From CAZCTO01 sp964501725 (GTDB lineage Bacteria > Bacillota > Clostridia > Saccharofermentanales > Saccharofermentanaceae), in contig CAZCTO010000001.1 in the NCBI GenBank assembly GCA_964501725.1, forward strand, positions 124,001 through 188,000: a stretch of 64,000 bases of DNA, given 5' to 3'. Under the pieces are notes generated by a model. It searched no databases and was not told where the DNA came from. It saw only the letters and a list, made by a program, of their open reading frames with translations. The position numbers and the translations under genes are program-made. This document shows positions 49,052 to 59,039 of the stretch, piece after piece; position 1 is the stretch's first letter, and every line of letters begins with the position of its first letter.

Positions 49052-52000
49052 TCACAGCAAAGAGAAAAGATCTATCTGAACCGAATTCGGTAAATGGTCC
49101 AATATCCCTGTTGCGGATAGTTTCTCAAGCGCGACCGGCCCGATACCGCTTCGATTCTGCAGATCTTCCCGTGTTGTAAAAGGTTTAGTCTCTCGTGCAC
49201 CGCAAATCGCTTGAGCCATGGCTGTGCTGATAGAGGTAATTGCATTGAGCGGAGGAAGAATTTTCCCCTTGCCTATTTTTTTGAAGCGCTCGGCGTCCGA
49301 GAGCTCAAGATCATACGGAACAAACTCGATCCCGCGGGAAATCATTTCCTCGATCAGCTCATAAAGATAGTATTGTGCCTTTTCGTTCGGCTTGCGCTTC
49401 GCAAAGCCTTCATACAGTTCTTTTCTTCTCTTCGTTACCACATCAATGCCGGCGCACATTGTATCCCCGTCAAACTCATCGGCGCGAATGGAAAAGAAGG
49501 CACAATAGTACTCTTCCGGATAATAGACTTTGAACCAGGCGATTCGAAGCGATGAAATTGCATATGCCGCCGCGTGAGCTTTCGGAAACATGTATTTGAT
49601 CTTCTTGCAGGATTCAATGTACCAGTCCGGGACCGAGCATTCTCTCATTAGTTTTTCCTGCTCCGGCAGAAGTCCTTTTCCTTTACGAACCCGCTCCATA
49701 ATATCAAAAGCAGCCTTATTGGGCACAGTCTTGGAAATCAGATAGGTCATGATGCTGTCCCGGCAACCGATGACATTTCCGAGAGTACAGGTATTATTGC
49801 GGATCAGTTCCTGCGCATTACCTTTCCATACGTCCGTACCGTGAGATAAGCCCATTAACTGAACCAAATCGAAAAACGTACCGGGCCTTGTCTCGGCAAT
49901 CATGTCACGTGCCATAAAAGTGCCCATCTCCGACAGACCAAGCGTGGCGGCCGTGTTTTCAATCGATTTGTTGACAATTCCGAGTGCCTCCGATGAAACA
50001 AACAGTGACATTACCTTCGGATCGGGAATCGGGATCGTTTTCACATCCACGCCGGTTAAATCACTGAGCATGCGAAGCATCGTCGGATCATAATGTCCGA
50101 GGATATCCAGTTTCAAAATCGTGTCATGCATTGCATTAAAGTCAAAATGTGTTGTCACAATTCCGCCGGAAATTTTATTTGCCGGATACTGAATCGGAGT
50201 AAACTCATAAATATCCATCTGTGTCGGAACAACAACAATGCCGCCCGGATGTTGTCCGGTGGTCCTTTTTACACCGACCAGGCCCTTAGCACGTCTTCGC
50301 AATTCAGCCTTATTCAGACTTTCTCCGGCCTCTTCGCATAGCTTACTGACCACTGCAACCGCGTTTTTGTCCGCAAAGCACCCTATCGTTCCCGCACGGA
50401 ACGTATGGCTTTTGCCGAAGAGTTCTTCTACATATTTGTGGGCTCTGGACTGATACTCACTCGAAAAATTAAGATCAATATCCGGTTGCTTATCTCCGTA
50501 AAAACCGAGAAACGTCTCAAAAGGAATCTCCTGTCCATCCCGAACCATCGTCGTCCCGCAGTGAGGACAATTCTTCATCGGAAGGTCATATCCTGAACCG
50601 TATTCATTGCCCGTTATGAATTCTGAGTATCGGCATTGCGGGCACCTGTAATGCGGCGGAAGCGGATTCACTTCGGAGATTCCGCACAATGTTGCTACGA
50701 GAGAAGAACCGACAGAACCACGGGAACCGACAATGTATCCGTCATCATTAGATTTTTTAACCAGCTTATAGGCGATGTAATACATGATGGCAAACCCGTT
50801 ACCGATGATGGAATCCAGTTCTTTCTGAATTCTTGACGCGACCTCGGGAGCGGGCTTCCCTTGAAATTCATACAAATTTTCAACCGCCTGCCAGGTGATT
50901 TTACTGATTTCATCTGCCGCCGTGCTGATTACCGGTGGAAAAGTACCGTCCGGAAAGGGTTTCATATTCGGTTCAATACAATCTGCTATCCGGTTCGTAT
51001 TTTCTACAACAACTTCATATGCCTTCTTTTCTCCGAGATAAGAAAATTCCTCAAGCATTTCCGCGGTGGTTCGAAAATACAGATCGCTTTGAATATCTGC
51101 ATCTTTGTATTCCATATCCATCAAGAGGTATTTTCTGAATTCTCCTTCCCTTTTTTCGAGGAAGTGAGCATCGGTTGTCGCACAAACCGGAAGTCTAAAC
51201 TGCTCGCCGACCGCAACAATCATGCGGTTCAGATCCTCGAGGTCTTTTCGCGTATGCAATCCGCTTGCGGGGTTTCTGAGATAAAACTCATTATTCGTCG
51301 TCGGCTGAATTTCCAGATAATCATATAGACGGAGGATACGCAAAAACTCCTCGTCTTCGGCCAGTGAAATGCAGGCAGCTTTGTAATCGTTATTATTTAT
51401 TGTGTAGTGCGTGTATGCCTGAGTGAAAATCTCCCCGCGCTCGCATGCGCTTCCGATCACCAGTCCGGATCGATAGAACTCCAATAGTGATTTGGGGATC
51501 CTTGGACGGTGCGAGAAGTAATGAATATGAGTATCAGAAACCAGACGATACAAGTGATATAATCCGATCGGGTTTTTAGCGAGCAATATGATGTGGTAAA
51601 CCTTTTGCTTACGTGAAAGAATCTGTGAGTCAGGAAGTTTCCCCGCGCGTTCGTTAAACTCAGATGCGGATCGAATATTGAAATGATTCATTATGTGTGC
51701 GAGAAAAAATCCCGGGTAACATGCTTCGAAATGATTTTCTTCCGCTTTTTCCGGTAATAGCTCACGAACCAAATCTCTCGCGTCGGCATCTGCATACTTC
51801 GGATAAAAAAGAGACGCAATCGCTTTTGTATTCATTGCGGTTGAATAAAACTTTACCCTGTGACGGAGATGCGTTTCAATGTCAACATCAAACCCGCCAT
51901 TCCTCAGCAGCTCCAGATCCGAGAGAATATCATGCCCGCAGACAGGCAGTGTTCCGATAAAATCACTTAACCGCGAGATCGCATCGAACAGATTCTCGGC

Positions 52001-53575
52001 TTGAATTTCTTTTTTATCATTATCCGCAGAAATTTCATTTATGGTTTCGATAAATGAATCCGAATAAACGAACTTGCCATCCCCATCGGTTACAAACTTA
52101 GCCGCCTGGATGGTCAATATGCTTTCTTCGTCTGCAATTACTGAGGTCTTAACCAAATGAATGGAAACATATCCATGAATTGATTCTTGCAAGTTCTCAA
52201 CGCCGTATGCAACACAAGGGCCATCGTCGACCAAGTATCCTTCCATGCCGTAAATCATTTTGAAGGGCTTTCCACTGCCGCTCTTCGAAACTTTCCTGCT
52301 GGCCTCCGCTGCTTCAGGAAAACCTTGAACAACACCGTGATCCGTTAACGCACAAGCAGGGTGTCCCATACGAAAAGCAGTTTGAATGAGTTCTTTAACA
52401 TCAATAACCGCATCCTTTTCGCTCATTTTCGAATGGCAATGCAGTTCGACCCGCTTGACCGGTGAATGATCCATCCGCTTTTCCGGCGGATTCATCATGA
52501 TCATTCCTTCTACAGAAGCACACATATCACGGGTATATTTAGCGTCATAATGAACTTCTGCCTGGAGTTTTGCGTAACCGCCGCTTGAAAACGCGCTGTC
52601 AAATACATCCGCATCCTTCGGGGTTAAGAAACATACGCAAGGTATACTCCCGGAAGCATCCGTCGCAAAGAAATTCACGCAGACTTTTCGTCCGGACTTA
52701 GTCAGTTTCATCTCTTCAACTTCAATATAACCCTCAAAAAGGACCAGCCCGGTTGAAGGATTCATTTCCCGTATTTCGATTTTGGGAAGATCCGGATTAT
52801 AACGTCCCCAAAGAACATCTGATGATTTCTTAGGGGCATTCTTAACGTTATACTTTTCTCCTGAAACCCTGTCCGCCTTATATTCCCAGGAATCGGGATC
52901 CATCGGCTTATTGGATTTAACGGTGTCCGGATTGCCTTTGGTCCCGGATGGCTGACGAGCAGGAGCCCGGTCCTCTGCTGAGACACCCGTTACGGATTTT
53001 TGAGCACGCAATATTTCGACCGCTTCATTCAGAAGGCTTTGCTCATGTCTGCGAATGGATTCTTTTTCGGATAATTCATCGGAATGGTTTTCCGAATACA
53101 GTTTGAAACGGCACTTCCGGGGAAGATAACGCTCCGTAAACTTTTCGGCCCGGCATATAAAATCCGCAGATAGTCCCTGATCCAATCGATTTCTCGGTCG
53201 TCCGATAATGCAATCCCCGTCCTGCTCGAAAACCGATTCCGAAATAAGAATTCTAAGCATCGGATTCTCGCGCGACACAGAGGATAATATCCATGGGAGA
53301 AGACGGTAGGCAACGTTTGTGTGTGTTTCATCCGCAGAACATTCAGACAGGTAAACTCTGACATGAGAAAGATCAAGCGCCGTGCGAAGTTCCGATTCCA
53401 AACTTATGAAAAAATTGCCGTCAGGAATCGCACCTCGTATCGACAGGAATATTTCTATCCCTTTTCCTTCATAATCCACAGTCACTCGTAAAACACTTGC
53501 AGGTATCTCTTGTGCCGCATTAATCAGACGGTCATTTTCGGAGAATGACCGGATAAAATTTACCAAATCAGACAT
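49052..53575 (-). CDS. polC: DNA polymerase III PolC type with degenerate exonuclease domain
   Basis: A 1507-residue replicative polymerase, a little longer than usual (about 1430-1470). After an N-terminal and OB region come the PHP domain (from about 375; ELHCHSKMSEKDAV, CALTDHGVVQGF) and the embedded exonuclease region (about 468-632), then the polymerase with CPQCRYSEF/CPHCGTTM zinc, GFYGDKQPDIDLNFSSEYQ (catalytic Asp pair) and KLDILGHYDPTMLRML (third Asp). The exonuclease has lost its first motif: where active PolC reads VVFDVETTGL, this one reads VSIHLVKTSV, and the late HHRAIYDAEA motif reads NHFEACYPGF. The middle HNxxFD motif survives in part as CGHDILSD. Polymerization should work; proofreading should not. 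Confidence 0.95.
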   Translation of the reverse strand: MSDLVNFIRSFSENDRLINAAQEIPASVLRVTVDYEGKGIEIFLSIRGAIPDGNFFISLESELRTALDLSHVRVYLSECSADETHTNVAYRLLPWILSSVSRENPMLRILISESVFEQDGDCIIGRPRNRLDQGLSADFICRAEKFTERYLPRKCRFKLYSENHSDELSEKESIRRHEQSLLNEAVEILRAQKSVTGVSAEDRAPARQPSGTKGNPDTVKSNKPMDPDSWEYKADRVSGEKYNVKNAPKKSSDVLWGRYNPDLPKIEIREMNPSTGLVLFEGYIEVEEMKLTKSGRKVCVNFFATDASGSIPCVCFLTPKDADVFDSAFSSGGYAKLQAEVHYDAKYTRDMCASVEGMIMMNPPEKRMDHSPVKRVELHCHSKMSEKDAVIDVKELIQTAFRMGHPACALTDHGVVQGFPEAAEASRKVSKSGSGKPFKMIYGMEGYLVDDGPCVAYGVENLQESIHGYVSIHLVKTSVIADEESILTIQAAKFVTDGDGKFVYSDSFIETINEISADNDKKEIQAENLFDAISRLSDFIGTLPVCGHDILSDLELLRNGGFDVDIETHLRHRVKFYSTAMNTKAIASLFYPKYADADARDLVRELLPEKAEENHFEACYPGFFLAHIMNHFNIRSASEFNERAGKLPDSQILSRKQKVYHIILLAKNPIGLYHLYRLVSDTHIHYFSHRPRIPKSLLEFYRSGLVIGSACERGEIFTQAYTHYTINNNDYKAACISLAEDEEFLRILRLYDYLEIQPTTNNEFYLRNPASGLHTRKDLEDLNRMIVAVGEQFRLPVCATTDAHFLEKREGEFRKYLLMDMEYKDADIQSDLYFRTTAEMLEEFSYLGEKKAYEVVVENTNRIADCIEPNMKPFPDGTFPPVISTAADEISKITWQAVENLYEFQGKPAPEVASRIQKELDSIIGNGFAIMYYIAYKLVKKSNDDGYIVGSRGSVGSSLVATLCGISEVNPLPPHYRCPQCRYSEFITGNEYGSGYDLPMKNCPHCGTTMVRDGQEIPFETFLGFYGDKQPDIDLNFSSEYQSRAHKYVEELFGKSHTFRAGTIGCFADKNAVAVVSKLCEEAGESLNKAELRRRAKGLVGVKRTTGQHPGGIVVVPTQMDIYEFTPIQYPANKISGGIVTTHFDFNAMHDTILKLDILGHYDPTMLRMLSDLTGVDVKTIPIPDPKVMSLFVSSEALGIVNKSIENTAATLGLSEMGTFMARDMIAETRPGTFFDLVQLMGLSHGTDVWKGNAQELIRNNTCTLGNVIGCRDSIMTYLISKTVPNKAAFDIMERVRKGKGLLPEQEKLMRECSVPDWYIESCKKIKYMFPKAHAAAYAISSLRIAWFKVYYPEEYYCAFFSIRADEFDGDTMCAGIDVVTKRRKELYEGFAKRKPNEKAQYYLYELIEEMISRGIEFVPYDLELSDAERFKKIGKGKILPPLNAITSISTAMAQAICGARETKPFTTREDLQNRSGIGPVALEKLSATGILDHLPNSVQIDLFSLL

Positions 53576-53590
53576 GAATGAATGATGCTC

Positions 53591-54664
53591 CTATCTATTT
53601 GTTAATTTTTGCTTTCCCAACTTGTGAATCTCAACCATCAATTCATCCAGAATTGAGTCCTGATTAATTTTCCGAATGGCTGCGCCTTTTTTAAACAGAA
53701 GAAATTCCCCGATACCTCCCGCAATCCCCAGATCGGCATCCTTTGCTTCTCCGGGTCCGTTCACAGCGCATCCCATCACGGCAACTTTCAGATCATAAGG
53801 CAGATCCATCGTCATTTTCTCAAGTTTTTCAGCAATTTCCACCAACGGTACCGATGTCCGACCGCATGTCGGGCAGGAAATCAAAGTGATTCCGCGCTTC
53901 CGGAGTGACAGTGACTTAAGGATCGAAAACGCAGCACGGACTTCCTCAACCGGGTCTCCCGTCAGTGATACACGTATCGTGTCCCCGATCCCCTCAGCGA
54001 GCAGTGTACCGATACCTACCGCAGATCGAATGACCCCTTCACGAAGCGTTCCCGCTTCGGTTACACCCAAGTGAAGCGGATAGGGTGTTTGCTCAGAAAG
54101 AAGCCGGTAACTTTCGATAGTCAACAGCGGGTCCGATGATTTAATGCTGACCACAATATCATAAAAACCGGCTTTCTCGAGCTGGTTGATGGCGGCGATC
54201 GCACTATGTGCCATCGATTCACGGTTAACTCCTCCATAGGTCCGGATAATATCAGATGAGATCGATCCGGAATTCACTCCGACACGGATCGGAATTCCCC
54301 GATCTTTCGCAGCTTTCGCAATTTCTTTGACTTTGGACTCATCGCCGATGTTCCCCGGATTCATTCTGATTTTTGCAGCACCGCTCTCAATGGCAAGCAA
54401 GGCCAGACGATAATCGAAGTGAATATCCGCCACCACAGGGATGGGGGATTTTTTAACAATTGATGCAAGTGCCAGACCGGCTTCGCGATCGGGAACAGCA
54501 ACACGAGTGATATCGCAACCGGCTTCGTGCAGAAGCATGATTTGCTGAATAGTCGACTCCGCATCGCGCGTGTCTGTATTATTCATAGATTGAACTGCGA
54601 TCGGATTCCCGGCACCGATTTCGATATCTCCGATTCGGACCTTGTTTTTTTCTTTTCTTTCCAT
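53591..54664 (-). CDS. ispG: 4-hydroxy-3-methylbut-2-enyl diphosphate synthase
   Basis: A 357-residue Fe-S enzyme, the sixth step of the MEP isoprenoid pathway. The TIM barrel begins VRIGDIEIGAGNPIAVQSMNNTDT. The cluster cysteines are in ISCPTCGRTSV and VMGCAVNGPGEAKDAD, with the cluster-binding Glu after the second. I use ATG 54664 because CGGAG precedes it by 6 nt; TTG 54670, overlapping the rseP stop, is the alternative. Confidence 0.95.
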   Translation of the reverse strand: MERKEKNKVRIGDIEIGAGNPIAVQSMNNTDTRDAESTIQQIMLLHEAGCDITRVAVPDREAGLALASIVKKSPIPVVADIHFDYRLALLAIESGAAKIRMNPGNIGDESKVKEIAKAAKDRGIPIRVGVNSGSISSDIIRTYGGVNRESMAHSAIAAINQLEKAGFYDIVVSIKSSDPLLTIESYRLLSEQTPYPLHLGVTEAGTLREGVIRSAVGIGTLLAEGIGDTIRVSLTGDPVEEVRAAFSILKSLSLRKRGITLISCPTCGRTSVPLVEIAEKLEKMTMDLPYDLKVAVMGCAVNGPGEAKDADLGIAGGIGEFLLFKKGAAIRKINQDSILDELMVEIHKLGKQKLTNR

Positions 54665-54666
54665 AA

Positions 54667-55965
54667 TCAACTCCGCAACCGGATGATGTCTGAAGCCAAC
54701 GCGAAAATAACCAACGAAATAATAACAATAAAACCAATCACATTGATTACATACTCGGTCTTTTTCGAAATCTTTTTGCCGCGAATCGTCTCAATCACCA
54801 GTAACACAATTGCGTTACCGTCCAATCCCGGCAGCGGAAGAAGGTTAGTAAACGCAAGCCCGATTGAAATTGCCCCGGATAACAGTACCAACGTCTGAAT
54901 TTTTTCAGATACTTTTAGCTGCTCCTCTGAAACCAAATCCGAAACTGCGGTTGTCATTCCGACAGGTCCGGAAACGACATTATAAGGCTCCACTTTACCT
55001 GCAAAGGCTCCGGATATGGTATATACAGTTAAACGTAACATGGAGGCAGGAAAAAGAACCGCCTCACGTATTGCCTCAGGCACGCCGCTCCCTTTCTGAA
55101 GATATATACCGCGGGGAGATACATACTGGGCCTCATACGTTTTAACACTGACTTCCATTGACACGCCGTCTCTGATCAAACTGATATCCAGCGCATTCCC
55201 CTTGGAGTCGGCAATTATGCTCCCGATACTCGGATCATCAACTGAGACACCATTAATAGTATTAACAAAATCCCCTACCTCAATCAACGGATTGCCTTCA
55301 TTTTGGTGTTCGTCAACAGCAATAATTTCCCATGATCCGCTGTCATCTTCATAGTGGGTAATCCCGAGCATATATATTGATCTGGACTCCGGAGTAAGAA
55401 CAACCTCATATTTTTCGCCTTTCAATGCCGATTTGAGTACAACACGAAGCGGTTCGTCTGCCGGAATATCACTCATATCTAATGCCAGATCGTATTCCGA
55501 ATACACACGTTGCCCATTTACAGATATGATCCGATCACCCTCTTGTGCAATTGTATTTGCAATTTGTGTGTCGCCATATATTGCAGATAATTTTGTTGTA
55601 TAGAACCCTGACACAGAAAACAATACGGACAAGATTATCACACCGAGGAGAATATTCATTATGGGTCCGGCAAGCGAAACCAAAATCCGCTTCCATCTGG
55701 GTTGATTCAGTATAGCTCGCGGATCATCATCATCTCTTTCTTCCTCTTCAAAGTCAGAAAACCGGACATACGCTCCAAAAGGGATACATCGGATATGGTA
55801 TTCCACTCCTTTTCTCTTCCAGTGGAAAAGAGACGGGCCGACAAAAATCGATAATTCATATACTTTAATTTTAAGCGCGACGGCGACAAGGTAATGACCG
55901 ATCTCATGAGCGGCCGCTAATATACCCAGACCCAGGATGCTTATGAAGATGCTGAGAGGTAACAT
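54667..55965 (-). CDS. rseP: Site-2 intramembrane metalloprotease (RseP family)
   Basis: A 432-residue membrane protease. Zinc site HEIGH is in the first helix (ILAAAHEIGHYLVAVAL), the third ligand region is LLPLPGLDGNAIVLLVIE near the end, and a PDZ domain lies between (about 190-280). Four membrane helices are visible. Such proteases cut anti-sigma factors or signal peptides inside the membrane. The gene between dxr (directly upstream, no gap) and ispG is the usual Firmicute arrangement. Confidence 0.94.
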   Translation of the reverse strand: MLPLSIFISILGLGILAAAHEIGHYLVAVALKIKVYELSIFVGPSLFHWKRKGVEYHIRCIPFGAYVRFSDFEEEERDDDDPRAILNQPRWKRILVSLAGPIMNILLGVIILSVLFSVSGFYTTKLSAIYGDTQIANTIAQEGDRIISVNGQRVYSEYDLALDMSDIPADEPLRVVLKSALKGEKYEVVLTPESRSIYMLGITHYEDDSGSWEIIAVDEHQNEGNPLIEVGDFVNTINGVSVDDPSIGSIIADSKGNALDISLIRDGVSMEVSVKTYEAQYVSPRGIYLQKGSGVPEAIREAVLFPASMLRLTVYTISGAFAGKVEPYNVVSGPVGMTTAVSDLVSEEQLKVSEKIQTLVLLSGAISIGLAFTNLLPLPGLDGNAIVLLVIETIRGKKISKKTEYVINVIGFIVIISLVIFALASDIIRLRS

Positions 55966-57162
55966 TTAGTTCTCCTTGTAATGATTTATTTGTCCGGAAA
56001 TCCTTTCGCGAATAAATTGTCTTGACCAATTATCCAAATCATAAATATCATGTACCGTCATTTTTTGAATCACACCTTGCCGTTCATGCGCATTCATGCA
56101 CTCGCTGACGTGTCGTTCAATATCCAGAAAACCTATTTCCCCGCCAAGAAACGCAGAGACAGCCTCTTCATTTGCAGAATTCATTACCGCAGGCAGCGAA
56201 CCTTTGACTTTACCGGCATGATACGCGAGGGAAAGACATGGAAACAAATCCGTATTGCATCGCTCAAATGTCAGATTGGAACATCCTTCAGAGAAAGGAT
56301 CGAAGGGCTCACAGATTCTGCGACTCCTTTGCGGATGAAACAAAGCCACTTGTATCGGGAGCATCATATCCGGTTTGCCCATCTGTGCGAGAACCGATCC
56401 GTCCGAAAGTCGAATCATTGAATGAATGATGCTTTGGGGATGAACCACCACGTCAATTTTTTCCACCGGAAAATCAAAAAGCCACGATGCCTCAATCACT
56501 TCCAGCCCTTTATTCATCATCGTTGCAGAATCCACGGTTATCTTCCCGCCCATCGTCCAGGTCGGATGAGCCAAAGCATCTTTTGCCGTAACATGCCTCA
56601 TTTCCTCTCTTGAGAACCCTCTGAATGGCCCACCGGATGCAGTAAGTAATATTCGGTCAAGACTCCCGGACGGCTGGCCGTGTAAACACTGCCAGACAGC
56701 AGAGTGTTCACTGTCAACCGGCAAAATACGAACGTCATGCTGCAATGCAAGAGGCATGACAATTGAGCCACCGGCTACGAGAGTTTCCTTATTTGCAAGC
56801 GCGATATCTTTGCCGGCCAGAATGGCTTCAACTACAGGCTCAAGCCCGCATACGCCAACCATTGCGGCAACGACAATATCAGCATCCGGTATCACAGCAC
56901 ATTCAATATTGCCTGCTTTACCCATGCTGACACTTGTGTTAAGTTCGTTTTTTCGTATGAAATCCCGGATTTCATACGCTTCGGTATCACCCTTTACCCG
57001 GACAAGCAACGGACGGAATTCCAGAATTTGATTCTTAAGAAGTGCTGTATTAGTATCGCACGAGAGCGAAACGACCGAAAATCGCTCAGGGAATCGTCGT
57101 ACAATTTCGAGCGTTTGCCGGCCAATCGAGCCGGTTGATCCAAGAATAGCGAGCTTTTTCAT
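55966..57162 (-). CDS. dxr: 1-deoxy-D-xylulose 5-phosphate reductoisomerase
   Basis: A 398-residue NADPH enzyme, second step of the MEP pathway. NADPH motif LAILGSTGSIGRQTLEIV; active-site stretches ALANKETLVAGG, VDSEHSAVWQCL, LTASGGPFRG and KITVDSATMMNKGLEVIEA, which supply the metal-binding Asp and Glu. It starts 12 nt after cdsA and touches rseP. Confidence 0.96.
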   Translation of the reverse strand: MKKLAILGSTGSIGRQTLEIVRRFPERFSVVSLSCDTNTALLKNQILEFRPLLVRVKGDTEAYEIRDFIRKNELNTSVSMGKAGNIECAVIPDADIVVAAMVGVCGLEPVVEAILAGKDIALANKETLVAGGSIVMPLALQHDVRILPVDSEHSAVWQCLHGQPSGSLDRILLTASGGPFRGFSREEMRHVTAKDALAHPTWTMGGKITVDSATMMNKGLEVIEASWLFDFPVEKIDVVVHPQSIIHSMIRLSDGSVLAQMGKPDMMLPIQVALFHPQRSRRICEPFDPFSEGCSNLTFERCNTDLFPCLSLAYHAGKVKGSLPAVMNSANEEAVSAFLGGEIGFLDIERHVSECMNAHERQGVIQKMTVHDIYDLDNWSRQFIRERISGQINHYKEN

Positions 57163-57174
57163 ACTAGTCTCCGA

Positions 57175-58026
57175 TTAGGTCAATAATAATCCGAAAGCCA
57201 GCGCAATCGGAAGTGTGAAATATACGCTGTCAAATCGATCCATAATTCCTCCGTGCCCGGGAAGAAGGCTGCCGAAATCTTTGATTCCCGCCCACCTCTT
57301 GAGCGCCGATGCCATCCAATCGCCCAACTGCGAGACGATGGATAACAGTAATCCGACGATTGCTGAGGTAACAACGACTGTCGTGAAAGATAACGTGACT
57401 TCAGTGAAGCGGTAAATCACAAAAGAAAAGAATATGGACACGATCACTGAGGAGCCTATCGCACCGCCGATACAACCTTCCCAGGTCTTTTTCGGACTGA
57501 TATGCGGTACAACTTTGTGTTTGCCGATCAAAACGCCTGTAAAATAAGCAAAAACATCCGAGATCCAAGGGGATAGAAGTCCGAGCGCAAAATAATACCA
57601 TCCGTCACTCAGGTATAAAACTGCAATGTTGGCACATGCGATCGGAAAAGAAACATATATGGCGACCCCTGCAGCGGCGATACCGTCAGTTATTTTGTTT
57701 TCAGCCACACTGAAAATCGAAGGCATTATCACAGCGATCAGCGAAAACATCAGTATGGCCATTGAGTAGGCCGAAAAAGCAACATAGGGTGACGAGACTA
57801 TAAATCTCATCGCGACCGGAAGGAATGAGAGGGAAATACCGAGGTATGCCAAATAACGGATATTCTTTATTCCTTTGTTCCGAAGTGCGGAGATAAGTTC
57901 CTGCGCACTTAAAAACGATACAACAGCAGTCAGGGCAATGATAAAGCCTGCATAAAAATAACCCGGAATGACAAATGCGAGAATAACCATCGTAAATATA
58001 ACACCGGTTGCAATTCTTTGTTTCAT
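57175..58026 (-). CDS. cdsA: Phosphatidate cytidylyltransferase
   Basis: A 283-residue membrane enzyme with about eight helices making CDP-diacylglycerol from phosphatidic acid and CTP. The family signature near the end is complete: SDVFAYFTGVLIGKHKVVP, ISPKKTWEGCIGG and LLPGHGGIMDRFDSVYF. It is second in the operon after uppS; the 124-nt gap between them holds no clear hairpin or gene. Confidence 0.95.
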   Translation of the reverse strand: MKQRIATGVIFTMVILAFVIPGYFYAGFIIALTAVVSFLSAQELISALRNKGIKNIRYLAYLGISLSFLPVAMRFIVSSPYVAFSAYSMAILMFSLIAVIMPSIFSVAENKITDGIAAAGVAIYVSFPIACANIAVLYLSDGWYYFALGLLSPWISDVFAYFTGVLIGKHKVVPHISPKKTWEGCIGGAIGSSVIVSIFFSFVIYRFTEVTLSFTTVVVTSAIVGLLLSIVSQLGDWMASALKRWAGIKDFGSLLPGHGGIMDRFDSVYFTLPIALAFGLLLT

Positions 58027-58150
58027 GGATACCCTTATGGTCTTCGTACTAAAAATATGTTTGAAGATCCGTTCCTTTCCGATAACGTGATAGCCGCTCT
58101 ATTGTACACCATATGCAAGAACTCGACATTAATAAAGTAAATACATCGCG

Positions 58151-58960
58151 TCATATTCCCCCCGAAAGGCCTCCGAAACGACGTTCTCTTTTCGAGTATG
58201 AAGCAAATGCCGCCTCCAGATCCTTAAGCCCGAAGTCAGGCCAGAGAACATCGGAAAACCACATTTCGGAATAAGCACCCTCCCACACCAGAAAGTTGGA
58301 AAGCCTCTGCTCACCGCTCGGTCTGATGATAAGATCCGGATACGGGACATCGGGAAGAAACATATGCTCGCTGAGCATATCCTCGGTTATTTCCGATGCG
58401 CTTATCTTGCCCTCGGAAACACATTGAGCGACGGCCCTGCACGCATGAACAATTTCATTTCGACCGCCGTAATTCATAGCGATAATCAGTTCCATTCTAT
58501 CCCGTTTCAAAGAGTTCATTTCAGCTTCCCGGCAAACCGCTTGAATGCGTTCGGGTAACCCGGCGATGTCGCCTGAAAAGCGCACGCGTATGCCCTCCTG
58601 TTCGAGTTCAGGATCATATTTTCTAAAAAATTCAACGAACAAGTCCATCAGTGTAAGAACTTCGCTTTCAGGCCGTATCCAGTTCTCGGTGGAAAAGGCA
58701 AAAACGGTTAGATACCGAACACCGTACTTACCGCAGTTTCGGCATAGTGCTTTCAAGTTCTCAGCCCCTGCACGATGTCCGGCGGATCTGGGAAGATGAC
58801 GCTTCTGTGCCCAACGGCCGTTACCGTCCATGATGACAGCTAAGTGTACCGGAACCGCAGTAATTTTTTTATCTGAATCGGCAGGATTAAGCGAATTTTG
58901 AAGCGCCTTCTTCGATCGAAACCATCGAAACCCGCTTTCTTTTCTTTTCTCTTTAATCAT
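58151..58960 (-). CDS. uppS: Undecaprenyl diphosphate synthase
   Basis: A 269-residue cis-prenyltransferase making the C55 lipid carrier for cell-wall synthesis. LAVIMDGNGRWAQKRHLPRSAGHRAG holds the catalytic Asp and the diphosphate site; YLTVFAFSTENWIRP and LIIRPSGEQRLSNFLVWEGAYSEMWF complete it. The usual RTSGEQR reads RPSGEQR. It carries a basic N-terminal extension of about 40 residues. It opens the long operon just after a terminator, so a promoter should lie in the short gap, though none is obvious. Confidence 0.95.
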   Translation of the reverse strand: MIKEKRKESGFRWFRSKKALQNSLNPADSDKKITAVPVHLAVIMDGNGRWAQKRHLPRSAGHRAGAENLKALCRNCGKYGVRYLTVFAFSTENWIRPESEVLTLMDLFVEFFRKYDPELEQEGIRVRFSGDIAGLPERIQAVCREAEMNSLKRDRMELIIAMNYGGRNEIVHACRAVAQCVSEGKISASEITEDMLSEHMFLPDVPYPDLIIRPSGEQRLSNFLVWEGAYSEMWFSDVLWPDFGLKDLEAAFASYSKRERRFGGLSGGI

Positions 58961-58986
58961 TAATCATTGCTCCATGGTGTTTGTAA

Positions 58987-59016
58987 TAAAAACGGCGGGC
59001 AAATATTTGCCCGCCG
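58987..59016 (-). terminator. Terminator between frr and uppS
   Basis: A perfect 24-bp palindrome, CGGCGGGCAAAT followed by its complement (58993-59016), with TTTTTATTA after it on the minus strand. It separates the pyrH-frr unit from the uppS operon. Confidence 0.85.
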
Positions 59017-59039
59017 AGATAGTCGGCGTCTGTAAAAAA

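Noticed and set aside
58027..58150. A small gene or riboswitch in the gap between uppS and cdsA
   Set aside because: I find no open frame with a ribosome-binding site and no stable fold.
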